From positions 62,001 through 126,000 of the forward strand of contig CAZWDU010000002.1 of NCBI GenBank assembly GCA_964632845.1: a stretch of 64,000 nt of DNA, given 5' to 3'. The DNA comes from JAOZHU01 sp964632845. GTDB taxonomy: Archaea > Thermoproteota > Bathyarchaeia > Bathyarchaeales > Bathycorpusculaceae. A model generated the notes under the pieces. The model worked only from the letters and a program-made list of their open reading frames with translations. It had not been told where the DNA came from and did no database searches. The position numbers and the translations under genes were made by a program. Below are positions 1 through 7,662 of the stretch, piece by piece; positions within the stretch are counted from its first letter, which is position 1, and every line of letters begins with the position of its first letter.

Positions 1-539
1 CGCAGAACGCCACAAACTTTGACACCAAATTCCCATTAACCGTACGCGAACTCGTCTCGTTGGGACGTATTAGAAAAGGCAACATCGGTAGAAGATTCAA
101 ACGCGAAGACTGGGACGCTGTTGACGACAGCATTGACTTCATGGGTCTCGGAGATGTCGCATATAAACGAGTTGGACAATTATCCGGCGGACAGAAGCAG
201 CGAGTGTTCGTAGCCAAAGCTTTAGCCAGAAGCCCAGAACTTATCCTGCTGGATGAACCCATCGTCGGTGTTGACGCTGCGACCCAAGAAAAATTCTACA
301 AGAAACTAAGTGACCTGAATACGAAAAAACGAACCACTATCCTGCTTGTAACCCACGACCTCACTTCTGTTTTTTGCCGCATGTCCAAAGTACTATGCGT
401 AAACAGGCAAGTTGAAATGGCTCAAATAACAGCTGACCTTGACCCTGATTCGCTTCTTAAGCGAGCGTACGGTGATCACTTCCACTTTGTGTTCCACAGA
501 CACGAATGCACAGGCGTTTTCGAAAATGAGCACAGTTAA
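1..539 (+). CDS. Zn/Mn-type ABC transporter ATP-binding protein (5'-truncated)
   Basis: The reading frame is open from the first bases of the window, so the gene starts upstream. The visible part has the ABC signature LSGGQKQR, a Walker B ending LLDEP, a D-loop (GVD) and the switch histidine in LLVTHD. Walker A lies off the window. The stretch FPLTVRELVSLGR before the signature is typical of the ZnuC/MntB metal-importer branch. It overlaps the downstream permease by 14 bp, so the two are translationally coupled. Inferred role: ATPase of a high-affinity zinc or manganese importer at the membrane. The metal cannot be decided without the binding protein. Confidence 0.85.
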   Translation, partial: QNATNFDTKFPLTVRELVSLGRIRKGNIGRRFKREDWDAVDDSIDFMGLGDVAYKRVGQLSGGQKQRVFVAKALARSPELILLDEPIVGVDAATQEKFYKKLSDLNTKKRTTILLVTHDLTSVFCRMSKVLCVNRQVEMAQITADLDPDSLLKRAYGDHFHFVFHRHECTGVFENEHS

Positions 540-1341
540 CATTTTTGAATTATTTGGTTACCGCTTCTTTCAGAACGCCCTAGTAGGCGGCATAATAGCT
601 GCTGTTGCTTGTGCAGTTGTTGGTTTATTCTTGATTTTGAAAAAAGAGGCTATGATCGGCGACGGCATTGCGCATACAGCCTTCGGCGGCATAGCTTTGG
701 GTCTTTTGTTCGGTGTTAATCCTTTGTTTACGGCGCTTGGGGCTTCAGTGCTGGCAGTTCTCGGCGTGTCCCACATGCGAAGAAAAGGCGTAGCCCCCTC
801 TGACTCCGCCATAGCCATCATGTTGACATTAGGCTTCTCCGTTGGTTTAATCGTGATAAGCGTGGCTGGCGGTTTTAACGTGGAGTTATTCAGCTACCTT
901 TTCGGTTCGATATTGACCATAGATGAAGCCGACCTGCTGCTGGTGTCTCTACTTGGTGTTCTGGTGTTGCTGTTCTTGGGCTTTTTCCGCAGGGAACTCC
1001 TCTCTATGGTCTTTGATGAGGATGACTCGCGCGTAATGGGAATACCCACAAACACTTTCTCATTGGCTTTCGATTTGCTCGTTGCAGCAACAATCGTGCT
1101 TTCGATAAAGGTCATCGGCACAATTCTCGTGGTGGCGCTTCTCGTGCTTCCAGGTCTCTCAGCGTTGCAATTGAGTTTATCGTTCAGGAAAACAATTTTT
1201 GCTGCCATAGGCTTCAGCATTATAAGCACCGTGCTCGGCATCTTGTTTTCCGCCGCGCTTAATGTGGCGACAAGCGGCTTGATAGTATTCGTTTCAATTT
1301 TGTTTTTCCTGTTTACTGTGGCTTACAAGAAGCTGCAGTGA
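526..1341 (+). CDS. ABC-3 family metal transporter permease
   Basis: A 271-residue integral membrane protein with about eight hydrophobic segments. It has the conserved GDGIAHTAFGG early motif of the ABC-3 (ZnuB/MntC) family and the IKVIGTILVVALLVLPG motif near residue 185. I chose the ATG at 526, inside the end of the ATPase gene, because the longer frame from 439 would add an N-terminal tail read out of frame from the ATPase. It forms the membrane channel of the importer with the preceding ATPase. No solute-binding protein gene follows, so it may lie upstream of the window. Confidence 0.85.
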   Translation: MSTVNIFELFGYRFFQNALVGGIIAAVACAVVGLFLILKKEAMIGDGIAHTAFGGIALGLLFGVNPLFTALGASVLAVLGVSHMRRKGVAPSDSAIAIMLTLGFSVGLIVISVAGGFNVELFSYLFGSILTIDEADLLLVSLLGVLVLLFLGFFRRELLSMVFDEDDSRVMGIPTNTFSLAFDLLVAATIVLSIKVIGTILVVALLVLPGLSALQLSLSFRKTIFAAIGFSIISTVLGILFSAALNVATSGLIVFVSILFFLFTVAYKKLQ

Positions 1342-1411
1342 GAACGAGAGCAACGAGGCACAGGTTCAACTCTTTTTGGATATGGGGGCTCTCAACTTAA
1401 CACTTTAACTA

Positions 1412-1831
1412 TTACTTGGTATGGCGCGCTTGCTCTTCTACTACCTTTTTTATATCAGCTAAAGCATCTGAAAAGCCGCTTTTGTTCTTTCTCAAAACTC
1501 TTTTAGATACGTCTAAAAGGTTAACGCAGCCTTTCTCAGCTAATTCCTTCTCCAAAACTTTCAGCGCCCCGCCCACTCTTACAGCGTAAGTGCAGAACAA
1601 AATAGTCTTCTTGCCCTTGCATTCAGGCAAACGTTTAACGAAAGAAGACACTTCCGGCGCAGGTCCAAGACCAATAACAGGTGTGCCAATAATCAACAGC
1701 TCAAAATCGTCAGCAACCGAAGGCTCAGAAGTGGTAACATCAAAAATTGGCGCCTTCAACAAATCACCTATAGCTTCTGCAAAACACTTAGTGTTGCCCG
1801 TGTGCGAACAGTATAAAACGCATGTTTTCAT
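1412..1831 (-). CDS. Flavodoxin-like protein
   Basis: A 139-residue protein beginning with a beta strand and the FMN phosphate-binding loop SHTGNTK, followed by a flavodoxin-like alternating pattern (LLIIGTPV, KTILFCTYA). Length and fold are those of a short-chain flavodoxin or flavodoxin-domain oxidoreductase. I chose the ATG at 1831 over the ATG at 1849 because it sits directly before the first strand. No Shine-Dalgarno is visible, so it may be leaderless. Likely a soluble one- or two-electron carrier. The partner is unknown. Confidence 0.75.
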   Translation of the reverse strand: MKTCVLYCSHTGNTKCFAEAIGDLLKAPIFDVTTSEPSVADDFELLIIGTPVIGLGPAPEVSSFVKRLPECKGKKTILFCTYAVRVGGALKVLEKELAEKGCVNLLDVSKRVLRKNKSGFSDALADIKKVVEEQARHTK

Positions 1832-1920
1832 GGCTTTATGTAGCAGCAACTGATGTTATATAGCCTTTGTTTCTGGCGCACTACACGGTATTTTCCGTTT
1901 GCTGGGATTCCTAAGTTCAG

Positions 1921-2832
1921 CTACGCGGTTAATACAACAGCTACCAAATACGCAACCATTAATGCGTTAAACAAAAACAGCGAGACAATATTCAGCGTAC
2001 TAAAACGGTTCATATCCTTTTTCTGGAACACTCCCACAAACCCAATAAGCCCTGCTGTTAAAGGCGCAACTGAAAAAAGAACCACCATGCCCAAATTAAA
2101 CGCTGCCTGCGTGAGTTGCCACGCGTAAACACAAAACGTTACCGTAGCCAGCAAAGCCATTGCCAAGATTACGGAGAAAACGCTGCGTTCGCCTTTGCGG
2201 ACAACAAGATTTCTCTTTCCGCCTTTTTGGTCAATTTCACGGTCAGGTGCCCCAAGACTAAGGCTAAGAATTAACCCATACATAACGAAAGGAACAGCGA
2301 AGTAGACAAACAACGGGTCAAGCTGTCCTCTTACCGCCAAATATCCTATCCCGGGTATTGCGAAGCCTGTTACCACTGCCACAACAATCTCGCCGAAACC
2401 TCTTGAGATCAGGCGAAACGGCGGCGCTGAATACGCCCACCCTAGAAAATTCGCTCCCAATGCAATAATCAAAAACTCTATAGGCGCGCCCACAAAAAGA
2501 ACGGTTATTGCTGCCAAAATATTCGAGAGCACCAGCAGCGAAACTGAAATGTGTTTGGCTAATGGGCGAAGCTTCGGATAAGTGACCAGTATGGTGCTGC
2601 CTGAGAAAAACTTTTTTTGTTCAACATACTTGTCAACCTCCACATCAAAGTAGTTGTTGCTGTAGTGCGTTGAGAGGTCGCCTAAGAGCACAACGGCGTA
2701 GCATAGTGCCGCATATGCAGGGTTAAAGTTTCTTCCGCTTGCAACTGCCAAAAGGACTCCAAGCGAAAACGCCAGCACGCCTCCTGCCACAATGTGTAAA
2801 CGTATTATTTTGAGGATGCTCGGTGTGCTCAT
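1921..2832 (-). CDS. UbiA-family prenyltransferase (MenA-like)
   Basis: A 303-residue polytopic protein with about eight to nine membrane segments. The first Asp-rich motif is NNYFDVEVD (near residue 59) and the second is the APDREIDQKGGKRNLVV region (near residue 195), the MenA-type arrangement that binds prenyl diphosphate through Mg2+. This branch attaches isoprenoid chains to aromatic or small hydrophilic acceptors. The acceptor cannot be read from sequence. It is divergent from a second UbiA-family gene and they share one short promoter region. No other menaquinone gene is in view. Confidence 0.8.
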   Translation of the reverse strand: MSTPSILKIIRLHIVAGGVLAFSLGVLLAVASGRNFNPAYAALCYAVVLLGDLSTHYSNNYFDVEVDKYVEQKKFFSGSTILVTYPKLRPLAKHISVSLLVLSNILAAITVLFVGAPIEFLIIALGANFLGWAYSAPPFRLISRGFGEIVVAVVTGFAIPGIGYLAVRGQLDPLFVYFAVPFVMYGLILSLSLGAPDREIDQKGGKRNLVVRKGERSVFSVILAMALLATVTFCVYAWQLTQAAFNLGMVVLFSVAPLTAGLIGFVGVFQKKDMNRFSTLNIVSLFLFNALMVAYLVAVVLTA

Positions 2833-2877
2833 AAACTATTCTCTCAGCTTGAGTTTATGATGCAAATGCCTTATATT

Positions 2878-2895
2878 TATTAGAATATCCTAATA
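2878..2895. promoter_or_regulatory. Inverted repeat between divergent UbiA genes
   Basis: TATTAG and CTAATA arms (6 bp) flank AATATC, immediately beside the A/T-rich TTATATTTATT stretch that can act as TATA for either gene. A site here could control both prenyltransferases together. This is seen in sequence; the regulatory role is inference. Confidence 0.4.
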
Positions 2896-2919
2896 GAAGC
2901 CAAAGAACGGGGGATTTGA

Positions 2920-3816
2920 GTGAAAGAAAGCATCAAAGCATACATGGACCTTACGCGGTTGCATTTCTTTTTTGTTTGGCCAACGCTGTTCTGCGCTGGG
3001 CTCTCGCTGGCTTTCCCCTACTACAACAGCTTTTCCTGGTCGCTGTTACTCCGAGTTCTGTTTATTGGTTTCTTGGGGTTCGAAGCTGGCTTGGTTTTGA
3101 ATGACCTTGTGGATTATAAAATAGATAAAAAGGAAGTAGAATTTGACAAGCTAACCAAGTACTGGCGAGTCTTCGGGAAAAGACCAATTTCCCAAGGTTT
3201 AATCTCTCCTCAAAAAGCGATTATAGTCTTTGCTCTCCTCGTAACTGGCGCTACCATTCTCATTTTTACTCTTCCCTTTCCGCATTCGCTTTACATTTTC
3301 GGCATTATGGCAACGTGCTATTGCCTTGAATGTTTTTACCAACTTAAAAAGCGGAATCAGAGTTTCCCGTTTGCACAGTTAATCGGGCGAATAGATTTTA
3401 CTTTGTTTCCAGTCGCTGGCTACCTCTGCATCGGTAGCTTTGACATCAACGCGTTACTTTTTGCCTTCTTCTTCTACCCGTTAGCCTTAGCGCACTTGGG
3501 AGTCAACGACATCAGCGATGTTGCCAACGACCGCGCTAAAGACATGAAAACGATCCCCATGCTGTACGGAATGAAAGGAACAAGCTACTGGATACTATTC
3601 TTCACCATATTCCATATTGCTACTGCAGTTATCTTTCTAACTGTGCTTGGAACGTTGGCGATTATTGGCTTCGCTGTGGGCTTCTCGTTGCTGTCTGTTG
3701 CGAATTACATGATAATGAAGGGAAAAAGTGCCGCTTCAGGAATGAAGGCGCTGCCACTCTTCCACGTAACCATGCTCATCTACGCAATTACGATGATACT
3801 GTCCTATGTAATGTAG
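2920..3816 (+). CDS. UbiA-family prenyltransferase
   Basis: A 298-residue polytopic protein. The first Asp-rich motif is NDLVDYKID (near residue 62) and the second is NDISDVANDRAKDMKT (near residue 196), giving both metal/diphosphate sites of the UbiA superfamily. The GTG at 2920 is chosen because a strong GGGGG Shine-Dalgarno lies 7 nt upstream. It shares little sequence with the divergent MenA-like neighbour, so the pair probably uses different acceptors. Archaeal members of the superfamily make geranylgeranylglyceryl lipids, quinones or heme derivatives; which one applies here is not decidable. Confidence 0.8.
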   Translation: MKESIKAYMDLTRLHFFFVWPTLFCAGLSLAFPYYNSFSWSLLLRVLFIGFLGFEAGLVLNDLVDYKIDKKEVEFDKLTKYWRVFGKRPISQGLISPQKAIIVFALLVTGATILIFTLPFPHSLYIFGIMATCYCLECFYQLKKRNQSFPFAQLIGRIDFTLFPVAGYLCIGSFDINALLFAFFFYPLALAHLGVNDISDVANDRAKDMKTIPMLYGMKGTSYWILFFTIFHIATAVIFLTVLGTLAIIGFAVGFSLLSVANYMIMKGKSAASGMKALPLFHVTMLIYAITMILSYVM

Positions 3817-3919
3817 CGAATGCTGCCGCTGAAGCACTTTTAAAATGTAACCAGCCATTCTTAACATCTAATAAAAGTTAATCTCTAATAGCAATGACAA
3901 AGCTGCGCTGAGAACAATT

Positions 3920-4018
3920 CTAATGCGTATGCTTTTTGGCTTTCACCTTGTAATAGCGTCCATGTGTGTTTCTATAGAGTTTTTTATGCTTATGCGTCAT
4001 CTTCTTTCTATGCGACAT
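3920..4018 (-). CDS. 32-residue highly basic protein
   Basis: Starts MSHRKKMTHKHKK and ends KVKAKKHTH; about half of the residues are Lys, Arg or His, and it has no acidic residue. The ATG at 4018 is preceded by GGAG at good spacing, which decides it over the longer frame starting at 4168. The size and charge recall the tiniest ribosomal proteins (such as L41e) or a nucleic-acid chaperone, but I do not recognise the family. It is transcribed divergently from the LysW-like gene. Confidence 0.55.
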   Translation of the reverse strand: MSHRKKMTHKHKKLYRNTHGRYYKVKAKKHTH

Positions 4019-4097
4019 TTCAAGTTCTCCACAATTGCCTATCCTATTGCCGCGCTTGCTAACCATTAGGCAATAGTGTATAAGTGACACGCCCGCA

Positions 4098-4105
4098 TTA
4101 TATAT
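4098..4105 (+). promoter_or_regulatory. TATA box of the LysW-like gene
   Basis: TTATATAT centred about 29 bp before the ATG at 4131. In archaea transcription starts about 25-30 bp after the TATA centre, so the transcript is probably leaderless and starts at the ATG at 4131. That would exclude the ATG at 4119. Confidence 0.5.
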
Positions 4106-4130
4106 ACACAATACAGTAATGGCGAAAGTT

Positions 4131-4304
4131 ATGATTCTCAAATGTTTAGACTGTGGAAACACGTTCAAAATTGACGTTCTTAAAGATGGAGACGTAGTTA
4201 CTTGCCCTATCTGTGACGCTGACTATACGGTAGTCGTCAAAGACGGGAAGGTTCAACTGAAAGATTTTGTCTATGAAAACGAAGACTTCGGCGAATTGTT
4301 ATAA
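4131..4304 (+). CDS. LysW-like zinc-ribbon carrier-type protein
   Basis: A 57-residue acidic protein with a CLDC...CPIC zinc ribbon at the N-terminus and the C-terminal run NEDFGELL. LysW, the amino-group carrier protein of lysine/arginine/ornithine synthesis, has the same layout and ends EDWGE, with substrates attached to its last Glu. Here the motif is EDFGE followed by two extra leucines. The short form from 4131 starts right before the first CxxC, as LysW does, and agrees with TATA spacing. No Lys/Arg pathway gene is nearby, so the role as a carrier is a hypothesis. Confidence 0.6.
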   Translation: MILKCLDCGNTFKIDVLKDGDVVTCPICDADYTVVVKDGKVQLKDFVYENEDFGELL

Positions 4305-4424
4305 TAGCACGCGTGTTTGTTCAGAAACCTGTTTACTATCTCAGTAGCTTGATTTCAGTTTTAATTCAGGTGTTGGGCTTTAAATAGTCGGTTGCCTATA
4401 TTATACTTGTAATAGATAGAATTC

Positions 4425-4712
4425 TTGAAGAATATTTCCCAAACCTATCAAAGTTTCTATTTTATTACAATGTTGAAAATGTTAAGTAGAGGCGATTATG
4501 ACATGGAGGTAGTTGCAGGAACTATTTTCAAAATGGAACAGTGTATTAGAGCTAAACTTCGGGCTGCAGGAGCAACTTCAAAAGAAAAAGCTGTAACAAT
4601 CCAAGAGGCTAACTTTGACATGCAGGAACAAAACTGGCTAAATTATATTGCTGGCGGTTTGTTTGCCGCGGTAAAGAAGACAGAAGACAAGCGATATTAC
4701 ATCGCATCTTAA
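4425..4712 (+). CDS. Hypothetical protein
   Basis: A 95-residue frame from a TTG; an internal ATG at 4470 would give about 80 residues. It is soluble, mixed alpha/beta in character, with no cysteine pair beyond a single Cys and no motif I recognise. It stands alone, followed by a 16-bp perfect palindrome after the stop. The start is uncertain. Confidence 0.45.
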   Translation: MKNISQTYQSFYFITMLKMLSRGDYDMEVVAGTIFKMEQCIRAKLRAAGATSKEKAVTIQEANFDMQEQNWLNYIAGGLFAAVKKTEDKRYYIAS

Positions 4713-4729
4713 AACCAAGTGCAGATGTG

Positions 4730-4745
4730 GCAAATTTAAATTTGC
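4730..4745. repeat. 16-bp perfect palindrome after a hypothetical gene
   Basis: GCAAATTT followed by its exact reverse complement, 18 bp after the stop codon at 4712. It could be a terminator-like hairpin or a protein site. No T-tract follows directly. Confidence 0.4.
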
Positions 4746-4918
4746 TTGGTTAGGCTCCCTTTCAGAAGATCCAAAAACCCTTTTTTCATATTTGTACTGA
4801 GAATTGCTTTGTTAAACAACCCGTAACATTCGTTATGATAGTAGAACGGGATTAGACAAGAAAACACGATAACAGCTAATTTGACCGTTTACGCTTCAAG
4901 CGTCTACCTTTTTACATT

Positions 4919-5239
4919 TCACATAGTAAGGTAACCATGGCTTCTCAGCCATTCCGACTGATTTCGTCTGTATCGCCAGAAAATGTCTCCTCGCTTGTCT
5001 GACTGAAAATCCCATGGAGAAACCAAAACTATGTCTCCTTCTCGGATCCACACTCGCCTCTTCAGTTTGCCTCTAACCCTGCACAACCGTTCTTTGCCGT
5101 CTTGGCACTTCACCATGATTCTGTCAAAACCAAGCATTTTAACTGCCATACCCAACACGTCGTTCGCACTAGGCAGCACCATGTTTTCAAGACTGCCTTC
5201 ATTTGTCACTTTTCTTTTACCCGTTTTCTCAACACCCAC
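4919..5239 (-). CDS. Translation initiation factor aIF1A
   Basis: A 106-residue protein with a basic N-terminal tail and the S1-like OB fold of the eIF1A family: VLGMAVKMLGFDRIMVKCQDGKERLCRVRG is split here by position (residues 28-57), followed by the RRVWIREGDIVLVSPWDFQ region. It assists scanning or mRNA binding at the small ribosomal subunit P/A site. The start is GTG at 5239. Family length is 95-115 residues, which this matches. It stands alone, followed downstream (lower coordinates) only by intergenic DNA. Confidence 0.9.
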   Translation of the reverse strand: MGVEKTGKRKVTNEGSLENMVLPSANDVLGMAVKMLGFDRIMVKCQDGKERLCRVRGKLKRRVWIREGDIVLVSPWDFQSDKRGDIFWRYRRNQSEWLRSHGYLTM

Positions 5240-5611
5240 TCATCATATTGGCGCATACAAAGGCGCCACTCGTCTATCAATCAGAATAGTCTGGAGAAAA
5301 AGTAAAACGCTCGTCTAGCTAATCTGACTCTTCCTCTAAAGAATTCTAATTAGTCTATAAAGTACATGCCCCAGTATATTAGCATATGTACAGCAAAAAC
5401 GCGTTTTTTTATTCTCAATTCTAGATGCGCGTTTTAATTATGGCTTATTTCTGAAAATCAATTGTTAAACCCTGCAAAATCGCTTCTATGGCTTCTAAAT
5501 TTGGTTTTTTTTAACCCACTCGTTTATAAGTGCGGCGGCGCTCTTCTAAGTGAAGAGTTTCTCTTATCCTCTGGGATAAACCTATCGAATAACTGAACCT
5601 TTTCAAGCTAA
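5240..5611. other. Intergenic region, 372 bp
   Basis: No coding signal is supported here. It holds a TATA-like GTTTATAAG at about 5523 in front of the gene at 5612 and a run of eight T residues near 5507. The rest shows nothing I can name. Confidence 0.4.
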
Positions 5612-5983
5612 ATGAACAACGAGGTAAATGAAATTGTGTATGTTACGAGTAGGACTGGTAAAAAATTGCCGAAGATGCAAATCATCCGTGCGAACCACTT
5701 GCACGCTAAAAAAGAAAACTGGAAAGAAATTTTATGTAAACAACAAGAAGAAGGGGGAAACAAAAACATAGTTGCTGTAGGCGACCACACGAAATGTCCG
5801 CAATGCACTAGAATAGGGCGTGTTGTGTGGGTTTCGCAAGACGGAAAAACAGCGGGAATTCAATGCTCTGCAGCTCATCATCAACTGAACCGCCCCAATT
5901 CAAGAATAGGCTCAAACGTGAGACCCCCATCTAAGCCTAGCAGGCATATGGTTTTCCTAATGGAAATCAAAAAAGAAGAATAA
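5612..5983 (+). CDS. Hypothetical zinc-binding protein
   Basis: A 123-residue protein, mostly basic. The N-terminal half is rich in Lys and Asn. The C-terminal half has CPQC (near residue 62) and a later Cys followed by AHH (near residue 84), a plausible Cys/His zinc site of unknown family. The ATG at 5612 lacks a Shine-Dalgarno; a TATA-like element about 85 bp upstream suggests a short leader. It precedes a zincin-like gene by 22 bp on the same strand, so they may be co-transcribed. Confidence 0.5.
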   Translation: MNNEVNEIVYVTSRTGKKLPKMQIIRANHLHAKKENWKEILCKQQEEGGNKNIVAVGDHTKCPQCTRIGRVVWVSQDGKTAGIQCSAAHHQLNRPNSRIGSNVRPPSKPSRHMVFLMEIKKEE

Positions 5984-6005
5984 ATTAGCTTTGGTAAACT
6001 TGTAG

Positions 6006-6608
6006 ATGTCCCTGCTAAAAGAAACACGCTCGCTCTCCAGTAAAATGAAAATAGCAGCTGAATTCGAGAAGCTTGATGATTTCTCTCAGAACCATATCCG
6101 CTTTTACATGAAATACTCTTCTTTCGTAGTTAGGTCCTTAAAAAGACCTTTATTCCAAAAGTTTCTCTACTGGATGCTGAGAAGAGAACACATAGATGAA
6201 CAGAGGGTTAGAGCCGTACACGTTAAGGTTTTTCCATTTCGAAGAAAGAATGGAAAAGGCTTGGCTGGAAACTGTGCTCCCTCCAAGGGAAAAATCAGGA
6301 TATATCCTAAGACATTCAAGTTTTGCCGAATATTCACGCGAAAATTTGGCAAAGCCACTCTATTAACTTATGCTGGGAACAGAGCAAGAGCTGTATTAAT
6401 CCATGAACTGTTACATTTGAAATACTTAGCGGACGAAAAAACTGTGCGAGAACTTGCCAAAGAATACTTTTTTGTCTTCATGCAAAAACAATCTGCTCAG
6501 TATTCAAATAAACTCTGGGTTTACACCTTTATATTTAAGGCAAAAACTGTTGAGACTTCTTGTAGACAGTTATTTGAAAAACAAGTTCTACAGAACGCTT
6601 CTATATAG
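6006..6608 (+). CDS. Zincin-like putative metallopeptidase
   Basis: A 200-residue protein with HELLHLKY at residues 133-140 and a downstream Glu at 144, the HExxH zinc site of gluzincin-type metallopeptidases or SprT-like proteins. The N-terminal 120 residues are basic and not recognisable. There is no signal peptide or membrane segment, so it should be cytoplasmic. The substrate is unknown. It follows the zinc-binding hypothetical gene closely. Confidence 0.55.
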   Translation: MSLLKETRSLSSKMKIAAEFEKLDDFSQNHIRFYMKYSSFVVRSLKRPLFQKFLYWMLRREHIDEQRVRAVHVKVFPFRRKNGKGLAGNCAPSKGKIRIYPKTFKFCRIFTRKFGKATLLTYAGNRARAVLIHELLHLKYLADEKTVRELAKEYFFVFMQKQSAQYSNKLWVYTFIFKAKTVETSCRQLFEKQVLQNASI

Positions 6609-6823
6609 CTGCGCGCAAGTTACGGCGTTATGCGTATTAGTCCCAAAATTGAAAATAGTTTATCCCAGTAAAATTTTGTTTAATTTCGTGACAATTTTCC
6701 AGTCAAAATCGTTTCTTGTGGAGTGGAACCACTGTAACATGATTACATTTTTGGGTGATGCACCGCTAAATAGCTTTAAAAGCTAGTGTGCTCCTATAAA
6801 GCAGGTTACAGCGGTGAAAATTT

Positions 6824-7093
6824 TTGTCTCAGCCAGTTTATGGAACAATAGTAAACTATCGAATAGGTATCAGAACACAGATGTCTAAGGAGTGCCTAAT
6901 CCAATTTACACCTGAAACTTCCAGCTCTTTAGCAGGTCAACTTATTGGGAGAAAAGTAGTTTGGAAACAGGGTGAAAACAAGTTTGTAGGGAAAATTGCA
7001 GGTTTTCACGGTAAGAAAGGCGTGGTCAGAGTTAGATTCCTAAAAGGCTTGCCCGGTCAAGCTTTAGGAACAACCGTTGAATTAGTAAGCTAA
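6824..7093 (+). CDS. rpl35ae: Ribosomal protein L35Ae
   Basis: An 89-residue protein with the family pattern GTIVNYRIG at the N-terminus, GRKVVWKQGENKFVGKI in the middle and a GKKGVVRVRFLKGLPGQALGT end. It is a large-subunit ribosomal protein shared by eukaryotes and some archaea and absent from bacteria. The start is a TTG at 6824 with GGTG 8 nt upstream; no ATG is available in frame before the conserved region. It is convergent with mgsA. Confidence 0.88.
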   Translation: MSQPVYGTIVNYRIGIRTQMSKECLIQFTPETSSSLAGQLIGRKVVWKQGENKFVGKIAGFHGKKGVVRVRFLKGLPGQALGTTVELVS

Positions 7094-7121
7094 TCCTTAG
7101 ACTGCAACGGTGCTTGAAGGG

Positions 7122-7592
7122 TTACTTTTTTCCTGTTTCTTTTTTCCGTTTGTACTCGCCGCTTTGAAACAGTGGACTTGAAATTATCAGGTCTGCTGAA
7201 GCTCGATTACATGCAGTTGGCACGTTATACAAAACAGCTATTCGAAGAAGCGCTTTAACGTCAACATCATGAGGAAGCGACTCTAAAGGGTCCCAGAAGA
7301 AAATCAAGTAATCCAATTTCTCGTTGGCTATCAAAGCTCCGATTTCCATGTCTCCTCCATACGACCCGTCTTTGAGCAAGCTGATGTTTAAGCCTGTTTT
7401 TTCTATGATTTTTATTCCAGTTCCTCCAGTCGCGTATAAGCTGTGAAGCGATAAGGTTCCTTTGTTGAAGTCGCACCATTCAACCAAATCCGATTTTTTA
7501 TTATCGTGCGCTACAAGTGCAATATTTCTTTTCAAAACATTCACCAATTCAGACTGAGCCCAATATAGCCTAACAGGTTTAAACCTTTCCAT
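7122..7592 (-). CDS. mgsA: Methylglyoxal synthase
   Basis: A 156-residue protein matching bacterial MgsA closely: IALVAHDNKK near the start, LYATGGTG, GGDMEIGALI, LIFFWDPL, PHDVDVKALLR and NVPTACNRASADLII. The catalytic Asp of the GDxxxGALI motif and the phosphate-binding residues are present. It converts dihydroxyacetone phosphate to methylglyoxal and phosphate. I chose the ATG at 7592; the frame to 7637 adds 15 residues of no homology. MgsA is mainly bacterial, so transfer is likely. It lies 70 bp after feoB on the same strand but is functionally unrelated. Confidence 0.9.
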   Translation of the reverse strand: MERFKPVRLYWAQSELVNVLKRNIALVAHDNKKSDLVEWCDFNKGTLSLHSLYATGGTGIKIIEKTGLNISLLKDGSYGGDMEIGALIANEKLDYLIFFWDPLESLPHDVDVKALLRIAVLYNVPTACNRASADLIISSPLFQSGEYKRKKETGKK

Positions 7593-7662
7593 AAAAAAAG
7601 CATACACTATACTTGGCGCGCGCCCCTTTGGATACAAGTCTCGTGAGTAGTTACGTTTGGGT

